A stretch of DNA of 44,766 nt from Bryobacterales bacterium (lineage in GTDB: Bacteria; Acidobacteriota; Terriglobia; Bryobacterales; Bryobacteraceae), in NCBI GenBank assembly GCA_003170915.1, contig PMYB01000157.1, positions 63,597 through 108,362 of the forward strand. The letters run 5' to 3'. Positions 10,804 to 19,356 of this stretch are shown here, piece after piece; positions within the stretch are counted from its first letter, which is position 1, and every line of letters starts with the position of its first letter. The position numbers and the translations under genes were made by a program. Under the pieces are notes generated by a model. That model was given only the letters and a program-made list of their open reading frames with translations. It was not told the origin of the DNA and ran no database searches.

Positions 10804-11892
10804 ATGCGCACGCTCATTCATTATTCCCTCGCCGGGCTCATCATCGTGGGGCTCGCCGGCGTAGCGACAGCACAGAAGAAGGAATTCACCAACTGGCCGG
10901 CTGGCATTTCGCCCCAGGAAATCGGCAAGAAGATCGTTACAGACATGATCCCGCGGTGGATTCCGACGAGCCCCGGGGTGCATTACGCCGAGGACTCGAC
11001 GTGGTACTCGGCGCTGGAGTTCGCCAAGCTGACCAACGATCGGGCGATGACCGGTGCGCTGGTCAAGCGCTACGACCCCTGGCGGACCGAAGAGGGACAG
11101 CAGAAGCTGATCTCCTGGCAGCGCCACGTCGACCACAATATCTTCGGCATCGTGCCACTGGAGCTGTACATACGTACCAAGGACCCGAAATACCTCGTGC
11201 TCGGCAAGAAGCTGGCGGACCAGCAGTGGGAGAACCCCACGCCGGAAGGGCTGTCGAGTGAGAGCCGCTTCTGGATCGACGACACGTACATGATCACGAT
11301 CCTCCAGCTCCAGGCCTACCGCGCTCTGGGCGATAAGGTCTACCTGGACCGCGCCGCGCTCGAAATGGTGGCCTACCTGGACAAGCTGCAGAAGCCCAAC
11401 GGCCTGTTCTATCACGGGCCCGAGTTCCCCTTCTTCTGGGGCCGGGGCAACGGCTGGGTGGCGGGCGGCATGTCCGAACTGCTCGGCGATCTGCCGAAGA
11501 ACCACCCCAAGCGCGCCCGCATCATGGACGGCTACCTCAAGATGATGGCCTCGCTGTTGAAGTATCGGGACGCGGACGGGGTGTGGCATCAACTGATCGA
11601 CCACCCGGAGTCCTACCAGGAGAGTTCCGCGACGGCGATGTTTACCTATGCCATGATCACCGGCGTGAAGAAGGGCTGGCTCAAGGACAAGGCCTACGCC
11701 CAAGCCGCGCGCAAAGGCTGGATCGGGCTCAACAAGTTGTTCATCGACCAGAACGGCCTGGTGGACAAGGTCTGCGTCGGCACGGGCCAGACCAACAGCC
11801 TGGAGTTCTACCTGAACCGCCCGACCGAGAAGGGCAATCCGCACGGCCAGGCGCCGGTTCTATGGTGCGTCAATGCCTTACTGAAGAAGTAG
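10804..11892 (+). CDS. Secreted GH105/GH88-type unsaturated uronyl hydrolase
   Basis: A 362-residue (alpha/alpha)6-barrel hydrolase expected to remove the unsaturated uronic acid left at chain ends after pectin or rhamnogalacturonan lyase action. The signal peptide is MRTLIHYSLAGLIIVGLAGVA, cleaved near TAQ. Family landmarks are SRFWIDDTYMITILQLQAY (catalytic Asp region), FPFFWGRGNGWVAGG and ATAMFTYAM. The ATG at 10804 follows GAGAGGA at a good distance; a longer open frame upstream is the aldo/keto reductase remnant and is not part of the gene. Together with the GH28 enzymes at 33067-36089 it points to pectic substrates. Confidence 0.87.
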   Translation: MRTLIHYSLAGLIIVGLAGVATAQKKEFTNWPAGISPQEIGKKIVTDMIPRWIPTSPGVHYAEDSTWYSALEFAKLTNDRAMTGALVKRYDPWRTEEGQQKLISWQRHVDHNIFGIVPLELYIRTKDPKYLVLGKKLADQQWENPTPEGLSSESRFWIDDTYMITILQLQAYRALGDKVYLDRAALEMVAYLDKLQKPNGLFYHGPEFPFFWGRGNGWVAGGMSELLGDLPKNHPKRARIMDGYLKMMASLLKYRDADGVWHQLIDHPESYQESSATAMFTYAMITGVKKGWLKDKAYAQAARKGWIGLNKLFIDQNGLVDKVCVGTGQTNSLEFYLNRPTEKGNPHGQAPVLWCVNALLKK

Positions 11893-11972
11893 CTTCGGCT
11901 GAAACTCAAGCGCCCTCAGATTCATCTATGTATTTGAGTTAAAATGGCTAGCCAAGCCGGGATGGTGATCGG

Positions 11973-12824
11973 TTGAAACCTTTTGTATTACTGCTTAGTT
12001 TGAGTTGCGAGATGTGGGCCGCCGGGCCGGAGTTCGACCAGGCTCGCAAGTTATACAATCTGACCGAGTTCGACCAATCCCTGAAGATCCTCCAGGCGAT
12101 CCCCCAAAAAGACGGCGCGATCTACGAGTTGGCGGGCCGTAATTACTACATGCGGGGCGATTTCAAGGAGGCTACCGAAGCGCTGGAAAAAGCGGTTGCG
12201 GCCGAGCCGGGCAACTCCGAGTTCAACCTGTGGCTGGGGCGCGCGTACGGCCGGCGGGCGGAGACTTCCAACCTGTTTACGGCTCCGGGCCATGCCTCCA
12301 AAGCGCGGCAGTATTTTGAGAAAGCCGCACAATTGAACCCCCTCAACCTGGAAGCGCAGAGCGACCTGTTCGAGTATTACCTGGAGGCGCCGGGCTTTCT
12401 GGGCGGCGGTTTCGAAAAGGCGGCAGCCACGGCGGAGCAGATTGCCAGGATCAACCCGGCAGAGGGCCACTGGGCGCAGGCCAAACTGGCCGAGAAGCGC
12501 AAGGAGTTCTCGAGCGCCGAAGAACAACTGCGGCGGGCCATCGAGCTGACCCCGCACCAGGTGGGGCGGTTGATCGACCTGGCGCGACTGCTCGCCAAAC
12601 AGGGGCGGATGGAGGAGGCGGACCAGAGCTTCGCGCGCGCCGAAGCGATTGCGCCCGACAGTCCAAAGGTCCTGTTTGCAAAGGCCGACGTATACATCAA
12701 AACCGGCCGCAATCCGACTGTTGCGAAGGATTTGCTCAAGCGTTACTTGAGCCTCGCTCTCACGCCCGAAGATCCGCCGCGGTCGCAGGCTGAGAAACTC
12801 CTCAGGCAACTGCAGGGCGGCTAG
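11973..12824 (+). CDS. Exported TPR-repeat protein
   Basis: A 283-residue protein with a hydrophobic N terminus (KPFVLLLSLSCEMWAAG) that looks like a signal peptide, followed by about six tetratricopeptide helices (for example YELAGRNYYMRGDFKEATEAL, AEEQLRRAIELTPHQVGRL, ADQSFARAEAIAPDS). It is probably a periplasmic scaffold with no catalytic function visible. The only in-frame start near the signal peptide is TTG at 11973, with a weak GGGATGG upstream. The TAG stop overlaps the GTG start of the permease gene by one base, so the two are likely coupled and may work in one complex. Confidence 0.7.
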   Translation: MKPFVLLLSLSCEMWAAGPEFDQARKLYNLTEFDQSLKILQAIPQKDGAIYELAGRNYYMRGDFKEATEALEKAVAAEPGNSEFNLWLGRAYGRRAETSNLFTAPGHASKARQYFEKAAQLNPLNLEAQSDLFEYYLEAPGFLGGGFEKAAATAEQIARINPAEGHWAQAKLAEKRKEFSSAEEQLRRAIELTPHQVGRLIDLARLLAKQGRMEEADQSFARAEAIAPDSPKVLFAKADVYIKTGRNPTVAKDLLKRYLSLALTPEDPPRSQAEKLLRQLQGG

Positions 12825-14026
12825 TGTTCCTCGGCGAAGCCCTCCGTTTCAGCGCCCAGGCGCTTCGCGCCAACCCCGTTCGATCGCTGCTCACCGGGTT
12901 GGGAATGGTGATTGGCACGGCCTCGGTGATCCTGGTAGTGACCATCTCGCTCACCAGCCGGGACTACATCCTGGAACAGGTCGAGGGCATCGGCTCCAAC
13001 ATCATCTTTGCGTACTACGCCTCGGGCGGTCCGGACGTTGCGGTCGCGGACGCCGATTACATCAAGATGTCCGACGTGGAGGCGATCCGCCAGGAATTGG
13101 GAGCGGACATCGTCGCGGCTACGGGCGTGATGTCCAACTTCGACCGCATGCCGATCGGCGGCAAGGAACAGGACGTGAAGGTGATCGGCACCGACCAGGA
13201 TTATCAGCCGGTGCGGAACATCGTAATCAGCTCCGGCCGGTTCCTCGACGAAGGAGACGTCACGTTGCGCGGCAGGGTGGCGCTGCTGACGGACAAGCTG
13301 GCGGAACGGATGTACGGCAGCCGGGCGAGCGCACTTGGCCAAGTGGTCAAGCTCTACGGGCTGCAGTTCACGGCGATCGGCACCTTTCACGAGAAGGTGG
13401 AGACGTTCGGGCAGTCGGAGGTGGAACGCGACACCATCCTGATCCCCATCACGGTGCTGCGCTACTTCACGCCGGTGGAGCGGATCGACCCGCTGTACGT
13501 GCAGGTGCGGTCGCCGGTCGAAGTGGACCGCGTGGCGCTGCGGGTGCAGGAAATCGTGGAGGGCCGCCACCGGCCGGGCGCGCGCTACCGGGTGGACACG
13601 CTGACGGCGATTCTGAACGCGGCCAAGAACATCTCGCTGATCCTCTCGTTCGTGCTGGTTCTGGTTTCCGCCATCACGCTGGTGATTTCCGGGATCGGGA
13701 TCATGAATATCATGCTGGTGACGGTGACGGAGCGGACGCGGGAGATCGGGGTGCGGCTGGCGGTGGGAGCGTCGCCCAGGGAGATTCTGGTTCAGTTCCT
13801 CACCGAGGCGATCCTGGTGAGCCTTTCGGGCGGGCTGCTGGGGATTCTGGTGGGGGTGGCGATTCCGCTGAGCGTGCAGTTGTTCGCGGATATCAAGATT
13901 CCGATTTCACCGGTGGCGATTGTGGTGGCGTTCGGGGTTTCGTGCCTGGTGGGGCTGATTTTCGGGATCCTGCCAGCCAACCGGGCGGCGCATTTGAATC
14001 CCACCGAGGCGCTCAGGTATGAGTGA
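12824..14026 (+). CDS. MacB/FtsX-type ABC transporter permease
   Basis: A 400-residue inner-membrane permease with a GTG start at 12824 sharing a base with the upstream TAG. There is one N-terminal membrane helix (SLLTGLGMVIGTASVILVV), a periplasmic MacB core-like domain (about 45-255), then three C-terminal helices of the FtsX fold. The typical cytoplasmic loop ERTREIGVRLAVGASPREIL and the ending GILPANRAAHLNPTEALRYE are present. Such permeases act with a separate ATPase and often a membrane-fusion protein in efflux or lipoprotein handling. No ATPase gene is adjacent here; it may be upstream of a lost region or elsewhere. Confidence 0.88.
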   Translation: MFLGEALRFSAQALRANPVRSLLTGLGMVIGTASVILVVTISLTSRDYILEQVEGIGSNIIFAYYASGGPDVAVADADYIKMSDVEAIRQELGADIVAATGVMSNFDRMPIGGKEQDVKVIGTDQDYQPVRNIVISSGRFLDEGDVTLRGRVALLTDKLAERMYGSRASALGQVVKLYGLQFTAIGTFHEKVETFGQSEVERDTILIPITVLRYFTPVERIDPLYVQVRSPVEVDRVALRVQEIVEGRHRPGARYRVDTLTAILNAAKNISLILSFVLVLVSAITLVISGIGIMNIMLVTVTERTREIGVRLAVGASPREILVQFLTEAILVSLSGGLLGILVGVAIPLSVQLFADIKIPISPVAIVVAFGVSCLVGLIFGILPANRAAHLNPTEALRYE

Positions 14027-14212
14027 GGGGAGCGGCGAAACAGTGCGGGCGCGGTTGGAACGGGCTGTAGTTCGCGATCGGGATCTGGACCGCGAGATTG
14101 CCGCAGACTGGTGTGCCGTGGATCGGGAAACGGGGGAGCGACTCGACCGCGGAGAACGAGGCGCCAAGCTCGATGCTGTTCACTTAAGCCAGCTCCGCAG
14201 GAGCGATAGACT
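14027..14212. other. Intergenic region without a recognisable gene
   Basis: About 190 bases between the permease stop and the hairpin repeat. A short open frame (14019-14216, plus strand) gives an Arg/Glu-rich peptide resembling nothing I recognise, and the opposite strand is open but lacks a start signal. I see no promoter, RNA or repeat in it. It may be decayed sequence. Confidence 0.5.
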
Positions 14213-14244
14213 TTAGCCCACGGCGCAAGCCGACGGCTCGCGCC
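14213..14244. repeat. Left half of hairpin repeat, with target duplication
   Basis: Left arm TTAGCCCACGGCGC (14213-14226) followed by AAGCCGACGGCTC and ending in the 10-base target duplicate GGCTCGCGCC (14235-14244). The right arm GCGCCGTGGGCTAA lies beyond the insertion element at 15581-15594. Joined without the element, the two halves make a roughly 41-base hairpin with 19 of 20 arm bases paired and a single-base loop. It would lie between the convergent permease and ROK genes, as a terminator or REP-like element would. Confidence 0.8.
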
Positions 14245-14262
14245 GAATAAGCGTTAACCTAA
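14245..14262 (+). repeat. Left terminal inverted repeat of the IS
   Basis: GAATAAGCGTTAACCTAA, identical over 18 bases to the reverse complement of the right end. The repaired transposase reading frame stops at TAG inside this repeat (minus strand, 14261-14259). Confidence 0.9.
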
Positions 14263-15516
14263 TAAAAACTGTATCGGACCCTGGTGCGTGGAGGCTCAGC
14301 TAAGGCGCGGGAGATCACGCCCCATTGGCGCAGAACGGTTGACAGGCTTTGCGGCAGCAGCAGGGCAGATCCTACTTGTCGATACAGGAATTCAATCTCG
14401 CGCCAGCGACTTCGGCGAGGTTGCCAGGGGGTAGCCCCAGGGGAAAAATGATTCTGCGGTGGCGATCATGCGTTCGATAAGCAAGCCTACGAATAGTTTG
14501 CCTTCCAGCCAAGCCTGCGAACTGAGAGGATCTGTTTTGGGGAGATGCCCCAGGCCCAGGATGGACTTCATACGCTTGAAGACCAGTTCAATTTGCCAGC
14601 GCAACCGATAGAACTCCAGTACCTGGGCGGAGGTTACGGTCTTCGGCAGAGTCGTCCACACCATGAAGTACTCGGCAAATTCCAAGGCCTCGGTCGTGAC
14701 GTTTAACCTGCTCCGCTGGGCACGCCGTAGCATGCGCTTGTGCACCCACCGCGTCGCTTCCACGCTCTGCCGCAAGGCAATTAACCGACCCGGGATCCAG
14801 TTCCCATTCGTGTTCTGAGCGCGGGCGGCGTATTCCCGCACCCCTTTCCCCTGGAGTAAGCGCAAACGGGGTAGCAGGTCCATGCGCGTGCCATTGCGTG
14901 CGTATAAAGGTAGGGCGGCCCGATTCAGCCGCACAATTACGTCGCCTCCCGCGTTCACCACGTGCGACACACCGGGAGGCGCCGCATAAACCCTGTCTCC
15001 CATCATGATGTCGCCGGCCGTGACCGGTACGCGTCGGAAGGTCTCTCCCCCTGCCCGAATATCGGTCAGTTGGAAAAAATCGCACTGGAGATCCGCCAGA
15101 TTCACCACGTAGTGAACCTTAAAATCCGTGCCGGTGCTGCCGGGTTCCGATACAGAGGTTGCGTCAACGGCACGCAACCGGCGCCCTGTCACCGCCATGG
15201 GCATTTCAGCGGCGCCGCGCATCTGTTGCGCCAGCCAGCGAAACCACGCCTCCGCCGCGCGGAGCCTCTTGAACACTCCGACTGAGCTGATCTGCGCCAA
15301 TCCCGATGCGCGCGCGCGCGCGGCCGTCTCAGCCAGCGAAAAGCCCGTGGCCAAGTGGATGAGCAGAACCCGAAGCACAATCGCCGGGTCTGAAATATAG
15401 CGCGCACGTCGGATGGCACCCAAGTGTCGCGCCTGCTCAGCCCATCCTTCGGGAAGGAAAGTGGATAGAATCTCCCAGTTCTCGAACTCTGCAACAGATT
15501 CCGTACGGGATTGCAT
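14259..15516 (-). pseudogene. IS4-family transposase with a 3' frameshift
   Basis: DDE transposase of the insertion element. The uninterrupted part from ATG 15516 ends at a TGA at 14392-14394 after 374 residues. Catalytic residues are D118 (VDATSV), D174 (MMGDRVYA) and E310 within the IS4 Y-(2)-R-(3)-E-(6)-K signature (Y303, R306, E310, K317). Past the stop another frame continues with clear IS4 C-terminal sequence (SRWREIEFLYRQVG, LRQWGVISRALAEPPR) and stops within the left terminal repeat. The frame change is best placed at the five-A run 14444-14448: one base fewer would join the frames over about 45 lost residues. The catalytic triad lies before the shift, so activity is uncertain. Sequencing error or programmed slippage are alternatives. 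Confidence 0.85.
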
Positions 15517-15557
15517 TCAAACCAAGCATACAAAAAACTGCGGCAAATGGCAACGGC

Positions 15558-15575
15558 TTAGGTTAACGCTTATTC
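15558..15575 (-). repeat. Right terminal inverted repeat of the IS
   Basis: TTAGGTTAACGCTTATTC, the exact reverse complement of the left end over 18 bases. It is followed immediately by the second copy of the target duplication. Confidence 0.9.
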
Positions 15576-15594
15576 GGCTCGCGCCGTGGGCTAA
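15576..15594. repeat. Right half of the interrupted hairpin repeat
   Basis: Target duplicate GGCTCGCGCC (15576-15585) overlapping the hairpin arm GCGCCGTGGGCTAA (15581-15594), which pairs exactly with 14213-14226. The insertion therefore fell within the right side of the hairpin. Confidence 0.8.
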
Positions 15595-15618
15595 GATCTT
15601 GCGCCCTATCGGACTGTG

Positions 15619-16563
15619 CTACCCCCGCGGGGCTATCACCAGGCCGGCGGCTCCCACAATTCCGGATTTGTCCGGCACCTGCTGCTCCACCAGCGGCACC
15701 TCACGGCGGAGTAAACCGTGGGAGCGCGTCCATACCTCCTCTTGTAGAGGGACCAGCAGGGCGGCGCCGGCATCGGCTACCGGGCCGCCGATGATTACGA
15801 TTTCGGGATCGAAGACGTGCAGCAGGCCGGCGATGGCCGCGCCCAGCTTGCGAATGGCTTTCGAGACGATCGCTACCGCCAGGCTGTCGCCTTCACTCAC
15901 GGCCTGAAAGATGGTGCGGCAGGTGGCCAGTTGGGGCTGTTCGCGGAACAGGCGGGTGAGCGCGGAGGCGCAGCCGCGATGCACCGCCGCCCATACTTCG
16001 CCTTCGATGGCGCGCGCCGAGAAGACCGTTTCGAGGCAGCCGCGATTGCCGCAAACGCAGACGGGGCCGTCGGGATCGACGGTGACGTGGCCCAGGTGGC
16101 CGGCAACGCCGGAGTGGCCCCGCAGCAACTGGCCGTTGGCCAGGACGGCGCCTCCGACACCATTACCCAGCGTCAGCATCACGACGTTGCTATGGTCGCG
16201 AGCGGCGCCCCAGACCATCTCGCCCGCCAGGGCCACGCGCGCGTCGTTGTCGGCGAAAATCGGGACGTCCAGAGGCAGGCCCACGAGATCGGCGAGGCGC
16301 AGGCCCTGGAGAAAATGCAGGTGCCCCGGCAGGACCTCGATGCGGGTGCTGTCCGGATCGATGATGCCTTTGCAGCCGACGCCCACTCCGGCGGGAAGCG
16401 CGGTGGCCTCGAGCAGCCAGCGAATGGCGTCTTGCAGCGAAGACAGGAAGCCGTCCAGATCGGCGGGAGTCTCGATGGTGCGGGACGCCACGATGGCGCC
16501 CTGCTCATCCACCATGCCCGCCTTGATCCGCGCGCTGCCGATATCGATACCGAGTACCACCAT
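15619..16563 (-). CDS. ROK-family sugar kinase-like protein
   Basis: A 314-residue ROK protein without a DNA-binding domain, so a kinase rather than a repressor. The zinc-site signature CVCGNRGCLE is intact, as are the ATP-binding LTLGNGVGGAV and the catalytic-Asp segment FADNDARVAL. Two departures stand out. The first phosphate loop reads GIDIGSARIKAG instead of the usual GGTK type, and the sugar-binding Glu of the common GEIGH stretch is His here (VAGHLGH). The sugar may therefore not be glucose. The start at 16563 has GGGAGG upstream. It is divergent from the lyase operon, with about 90 bases between. Confidence 0.82.
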   Translation of the reverse strand: MVVLGIDIGSARIKAGMVDEQGAIVASRTIETPADLDGFLSSLQDAIRWLLEATALPAGVGVGCKGIIDPDSTRIEVLPGHLHFLQGLRLADLVGLPLDVPIFADNDARVALAGEMVWGAARDHSNVVMLTLGNGVGGAVLANGQLLRGHSGVAGHLGHVTVDPDGPVCVCGNRGCLETVFSARAIEGEVWAAVHRGCASALTRLFREQPQLATCRTIFQAVSEGDSLAVAIVSKAIRKLGAAIAGLLHVFDPEIVIIGGPVADAGAALLVPLQEEVWTRSHGLLRREVPLVEQQVPDKSGIVGAAGLVIAPRG

Positions 16564-16656
16564 GAGAACCTCCCAGCGAGTTCGCGATCTTTCAATTTAG
16601 CAGAGGCTCGGTAAATCTGTTATGTGTGGAATTGGCTGGCGAGGAGAAGCCCTTTT

Positions 16657-17574
16657 GTGAATGATCGAGCATCCATTCTTCGGTCGGCGTTAGAGCGCAG
16701 AGCGGCCCTGGTGGTGCCGGGGTGCCACGACGCGCTGAGCGCCCGGGCGGTGGAAAGCGCTGGGTTCGAAGCCGTCCAGATCAGTGGTTTCGGCGTCGCC
16801 GGCAGCCTGCTGGGGAAGCCCGACGTCGGCCTGGTGGATATGAAGGATGTTCTGGACATCACCGGCCACATTGTCCGCGCGGTGCGCATCCCGGTGATGG
16901 CGGACATCGATACGGGCGGCGGTAATGCCATCAACGCCGCTGCCATTACGGAACGCCTGATCGAGATGGGAGTGGCGGGCGTCAACATCGAGGACCAGGT
17001 ATTCCCCAAGCGCTGCGGGCACATGGAAGGCAAGCAGGTGATTCCGGCCGAGGAGATGGCGGGCAAGGTCCGCGCCATGGCCGATGCGCGCAAGCGCCTG
17101 GGAAGGGACATCGTCATCAATGCCCGCACGGATTCCTACGCGGTGCTGGGGATCGAGGAAGCCATCCGCCGGGCCAACCTGTACCTGGATTCGGGCGCCG
17201 ACCTGGCGTTCCTCGACGGCATCGGCACGCGCTCGGATATCGAGCGGGCCGTCCGCGGCATCCACGGCCTGCTCTCGGTGAACCTGATGGACGCGGTGAC
17301 CGGAGTGAAGACCGAACTGATTCCCATCCCCGAACTGGCCGCTATGGGGGTGGCGCGGGTGAGCATTCCGGTGGCCTCGATCATGGTGATGCACAAGGCG
17401 CTGAAGGATTTCTTCGAGGCCCTACGCGATTCCCCCACCGGCATCCTGGCCGGTGAAACGGACCGGATCACCAGTTTCAAAGAGTACACCGCGTTTGTCG
17501 GCCTGCCGGAATACCGCGCGCTGGAGCGCGAGTACCTGCCGGCGAAGGAGAACCATGGGCATGACCCTTGCTGA
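16657..17574 (+). CDS. PrpB-like lyase (isocitrate lyase/PEP mutase superfamily)
   Basis: A 305-residue TIM-barrel enzyme that would cleave a C-C bond of a 2-hydroxy di- or tricarboxylate, Mg-dependent. Motifs: VVPGCHDALSAR at the N terminus, the metal-binding DIDTGGGNA (usually DADTGYG), the lyase signature KRCGH in IEDQVFPKRCGHMEG, and INARTDSY. KRCGH marks lyases such as 2-methylisocitrate or 2,3-dimethylmalate lyase rather than PEP mutase. The start is taken as GTG 16657, with GAGGAG about ten bases ahead; an upstream GTG at 16624 has no such site. The gene overlaps the LeuC-like gene by 20 bases. Its neighbours suggest a substituted malate or isocitrate as substrate. The exact substrate is unknown. 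Confidence 0.83.
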   Translation: MNDRASILRSALERRAALVVPGCHDALSARAVESAGFEAVQISGFGVAGSLLGKPDVGLVDMKDVLDITGHIVRAVRIPVMADIDTGGGNAINAAAITERLIEMGVAGVNIEDQVFPKRCGHMEGKQVIPAEEMAGKVRAMADARKRLGRDIVINARTDSYAVLGIEEAIRRANLYLDSGADLAFLDGIGTRSDIERAVRGIHGLLSVNLMDAVTGVKTELIPIPELAAMGVARVSIPVASIMVMHKALKDFFEALRDSPTGILAGETDRITSFKEYTAFVGLPEYRALEREYLPAKENHGHDPC

Positions 17575-18850
17575 AAAGATCCTGGCGCGCGCTTCCGGGC
17601 GCGAGCGGGTGTCGCCGGACCAGATCGTGGTGGCGCGCGTGGACCTGGCCATGAGCCACGAAAACGCCGACCTGGTCCGCAAGAGCTTCCTCGAAATCGG
17701 TCTGGCGCGCGTGTGGGACCCGTCCAAGATCGTCATCGTCTTCGACCACCGCATACCCGCGGAATCGGAGAAGACCGCCACTACCCACAAAGCCGTCCGC
17801 GAATTCGTGGCGGCGCAAGGCATCGAGCATTTCTACGACGTGGGGCGCGGCGGCATCTGCCACCAAGTGCTGCCGGAAAACGGCCATGTCTGGCCGGGCA
17901 TGGTGCTGGTGGGGACGGATTCGCACACCACCACGCACGGCGCGTTTGGGGCCTTCGCCACCGGCATCGGCGCCACCGAAATGGCGGGGGTGTGGGCGGA
18001 GGGCGCGCTGTGGTTCAAGGTGCCACCCACGCTGCGCATCGAAGTGGAAGGCGAATTCCGTCCGTGGGTTTCCGCCAAAGACCTGATCCTTTACATCATA
18101 GGCAAGCTGGGGGCGGATGGGGCCGACTATCGCGCCGTGGAGTTCGATGGACCCGCCATTCGGCGCATGACCGTGGCTTCGCGCATGGTGCTGGCCAATC
18201 TCGCCATGGAAATGGGCGCCAAGGTGGCGTTTACGCCGGTTGACGAGATCCTGCTGGACTATCTGCGCCCGCGTGTGCCGGAGAAGCTGGAGATGATCGC
18301 GGCCGATGCGGACGCCTGTTACGAGCGCGTCATCCGGGTGGACGCAGGGGAAGATATATTGGAGCCGCAGATCGCGTGCCCGCACGCGGTGGACCACGTC
18401 CAGCCGTTGTCGGGGTTGGGTGAAGTCCCGGTGGAGCAAGCCGTGCTCGGCTCCTGCACCAACGGGCGGCTGGAGGACCTGGAGGTGGCGGCGCACATCG
18501 TCGCCGGGCGCGCCGTGCACCCGCGCACTCGCCTGGTGGTGATTCCGGCGTCGCAGCAGATTTACCGCGAGGCCATGCGGCTGGGCTACCTGGAGACGCT
18601 GGTGGCGGCCGGCGCCATCATCGATCCGCCGGGCTGCGGCCCTTGTGTGGGAGTCCATCAGGGGATTCTGGCGGCCGGCGAGACGTGCGTCTCTTCCACC
18701 AACCGCAACTTCCTGGGCCGGATGGGCAGCAAAGACTCGCGGGTTTACCTGGCGAGCCCGGCGGTGGTGGCGGCTTCCGCCATTGCGGGCAAACTGGCGC
18801 ATCCCGAATCCATCGTCAAGGAGGGCTTCCCATGCCTGATGGAAGTCTGA
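17555..18850 (+). CDS. LeuC-like (aconitase-family) hydratase large subunit
   Basis: A 431-residue [4Fe-4S] hydro-lyase large subunit of the short LeuC/homoaconitase type found in archaea and some bacteria. The cluster ligands are C301 in GSCTNGR and C361/C364 in GCGPCVG. Other landmarks are VGTDSHTTTHGAFG and SSTNRNFLGRMGS. The ATG at 17555 follows GGAG closely and lies inside the lyase gene; the open frame extends further up but that is lyase sequence. It would pair with the small subunit encoded next, with which it overlaps by 19 bases. No leuA or homocitrate synthase gene is nearby, so leucine or lysine synthesis is not supported by context. Confidence 0.88.
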   Translation: MGMTLAEKILARASGRERVSPDQIVVARVDLAMSHENADLVRKSFLEIGLARVWDPSKIVIVFDHRIPAESEKTATTHKAVREFVAAQGIEHFYDVGRGGICHQVLPENGHVWPGMVLVGTDSHTTTHGAFGAFATGIGATEMAGVWAEGALWFKVPPTLRIEVEGEFRPWVSAKDLILYIIGKLGADGADYRAVEFDGPAIRRMTVASRMVLANLAMEMGAKVAFTPVDEILLDYLRPRVPEKLEMIAADADACYERVIRVDAGEDILEPQIACPHAVDHVQPLSGLGEVPVEQAVLGSCTNGRLEDLEVAAHIVAGRAVHPRTRLVVIPASQQIYREAMRLGYLETLVAAGAIIDPPGCGPCVGVHQGILAAGETCVSSTNRNFLGRMGSKDSRVYLASPAVVAASAIAGKLAHPESIVKEGFPCLMEV

Positions 18851-19344
18851 AGCTTCGCGGCCGGGTGAGGGCCGTGCTGGGCGACAACATCGACACCGAC
18901 ATGATTTATCCCGGCCGCTATCTGAACATCACGGACCGCGAGAAGACCGCCGAGCACCTTTTCGAGCTGGCGTACCCGGAGCTTCGGGCGAACCTCGAAG
19001 CAGGGGATATCATCGTGGCGGGGAGGAACTTCGGCTGCGGATCGAGCCGGGAACAGGCGGCCGCCGCACTGAAGTTCGCGGGTGTGGGCGCGGTGATTGC
19101 AGGGTCGTTCGCCCGCATTTTCTTCCGCAACGCCATCAACCTCGGCTTGCCCGCGGTGGTGGCGCCGCAGGCAAGCCTGGCGTGCGCGGCGGGCGACGAG
19201 TTGGAGATCGACCTGGTGGCGGGCGAGATCCGCAATCTGAGCGGGAATCGCGTGGTGGAGGCAGCGGCGCTGGACCCGCGCGCGGTGGAGCTGATCGCGG
19301 CCGGCGGGCTGATTCCGTACCTCAAGCGGAAGTACGCGGCGTAA
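18832..19344 (+). CDS. LeuD-like hydratase small subunit
   Basis: A 170-residue swivel-domain subunit of the LeuCD/homoaconitase family. It carries [13 protein letters not shown] near residues 18-30 and the [11 protein letters not shown] motif near 65. The loop right after GRY, which sets substrate choice in this family, reads LNI, unlike the YLRT or YLV forms I recall from characterised homoaconitases and isopropylmalate isomerases, so the substrate is open. AAGGAGGG precedes the ATG at 18832 at the proper distance, which decides the start. It overlaps the large-subunit gene. Confidence 0.87.
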   Translation: MPDGSLKLRGRVRAVLGDNIDTDMIYPGRYLNITDREKTAEHLFELAYPELRANLEAGDIIVAGRNFGCGSSREQAAAALKFAGVGAVIAGSFARIFFRNAINLGLPAVVAPQASLACAAGDELEIDLVAGEIRNLSGNRVVEAAALDPRAVELIAAGGLIPYLKRKYAA

Positions 19345-19356
19345 CAGGAGATCACC

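Larger units (their letters stand above)
14245..15575. mobile_element. IS4-family insertion sequence, 1331 bp
   Basis: The ends are perfect 18-base terminal inverted repeats, GAATAAGCGTTAACCTAA at 14245-14262 and its reverse complement at 15558-15575. The element is flanked by a 10-base direct duplication GGCTCGCGCC (14235-14244 and 15576-15585), in the 8-13 base range known for IS4 elements. The single transposase gene is on the minus strand and its natural stop falls inside the left terminal repeat. Because GCC/GGC also flank both ends, a 21-base repeat with a 4-base TCGC duplication is a formal alternative, but the longer duplication suits the family better. The identical flanks and repeats imply a fairly recent insertion. 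Confidence 0.9.

Noticed and set aside
14019-14216. Small gene downstream of the permease
   Set aside because: Arg/Glu-rich, no ribosome site, no recognisable family; probably noncoding.
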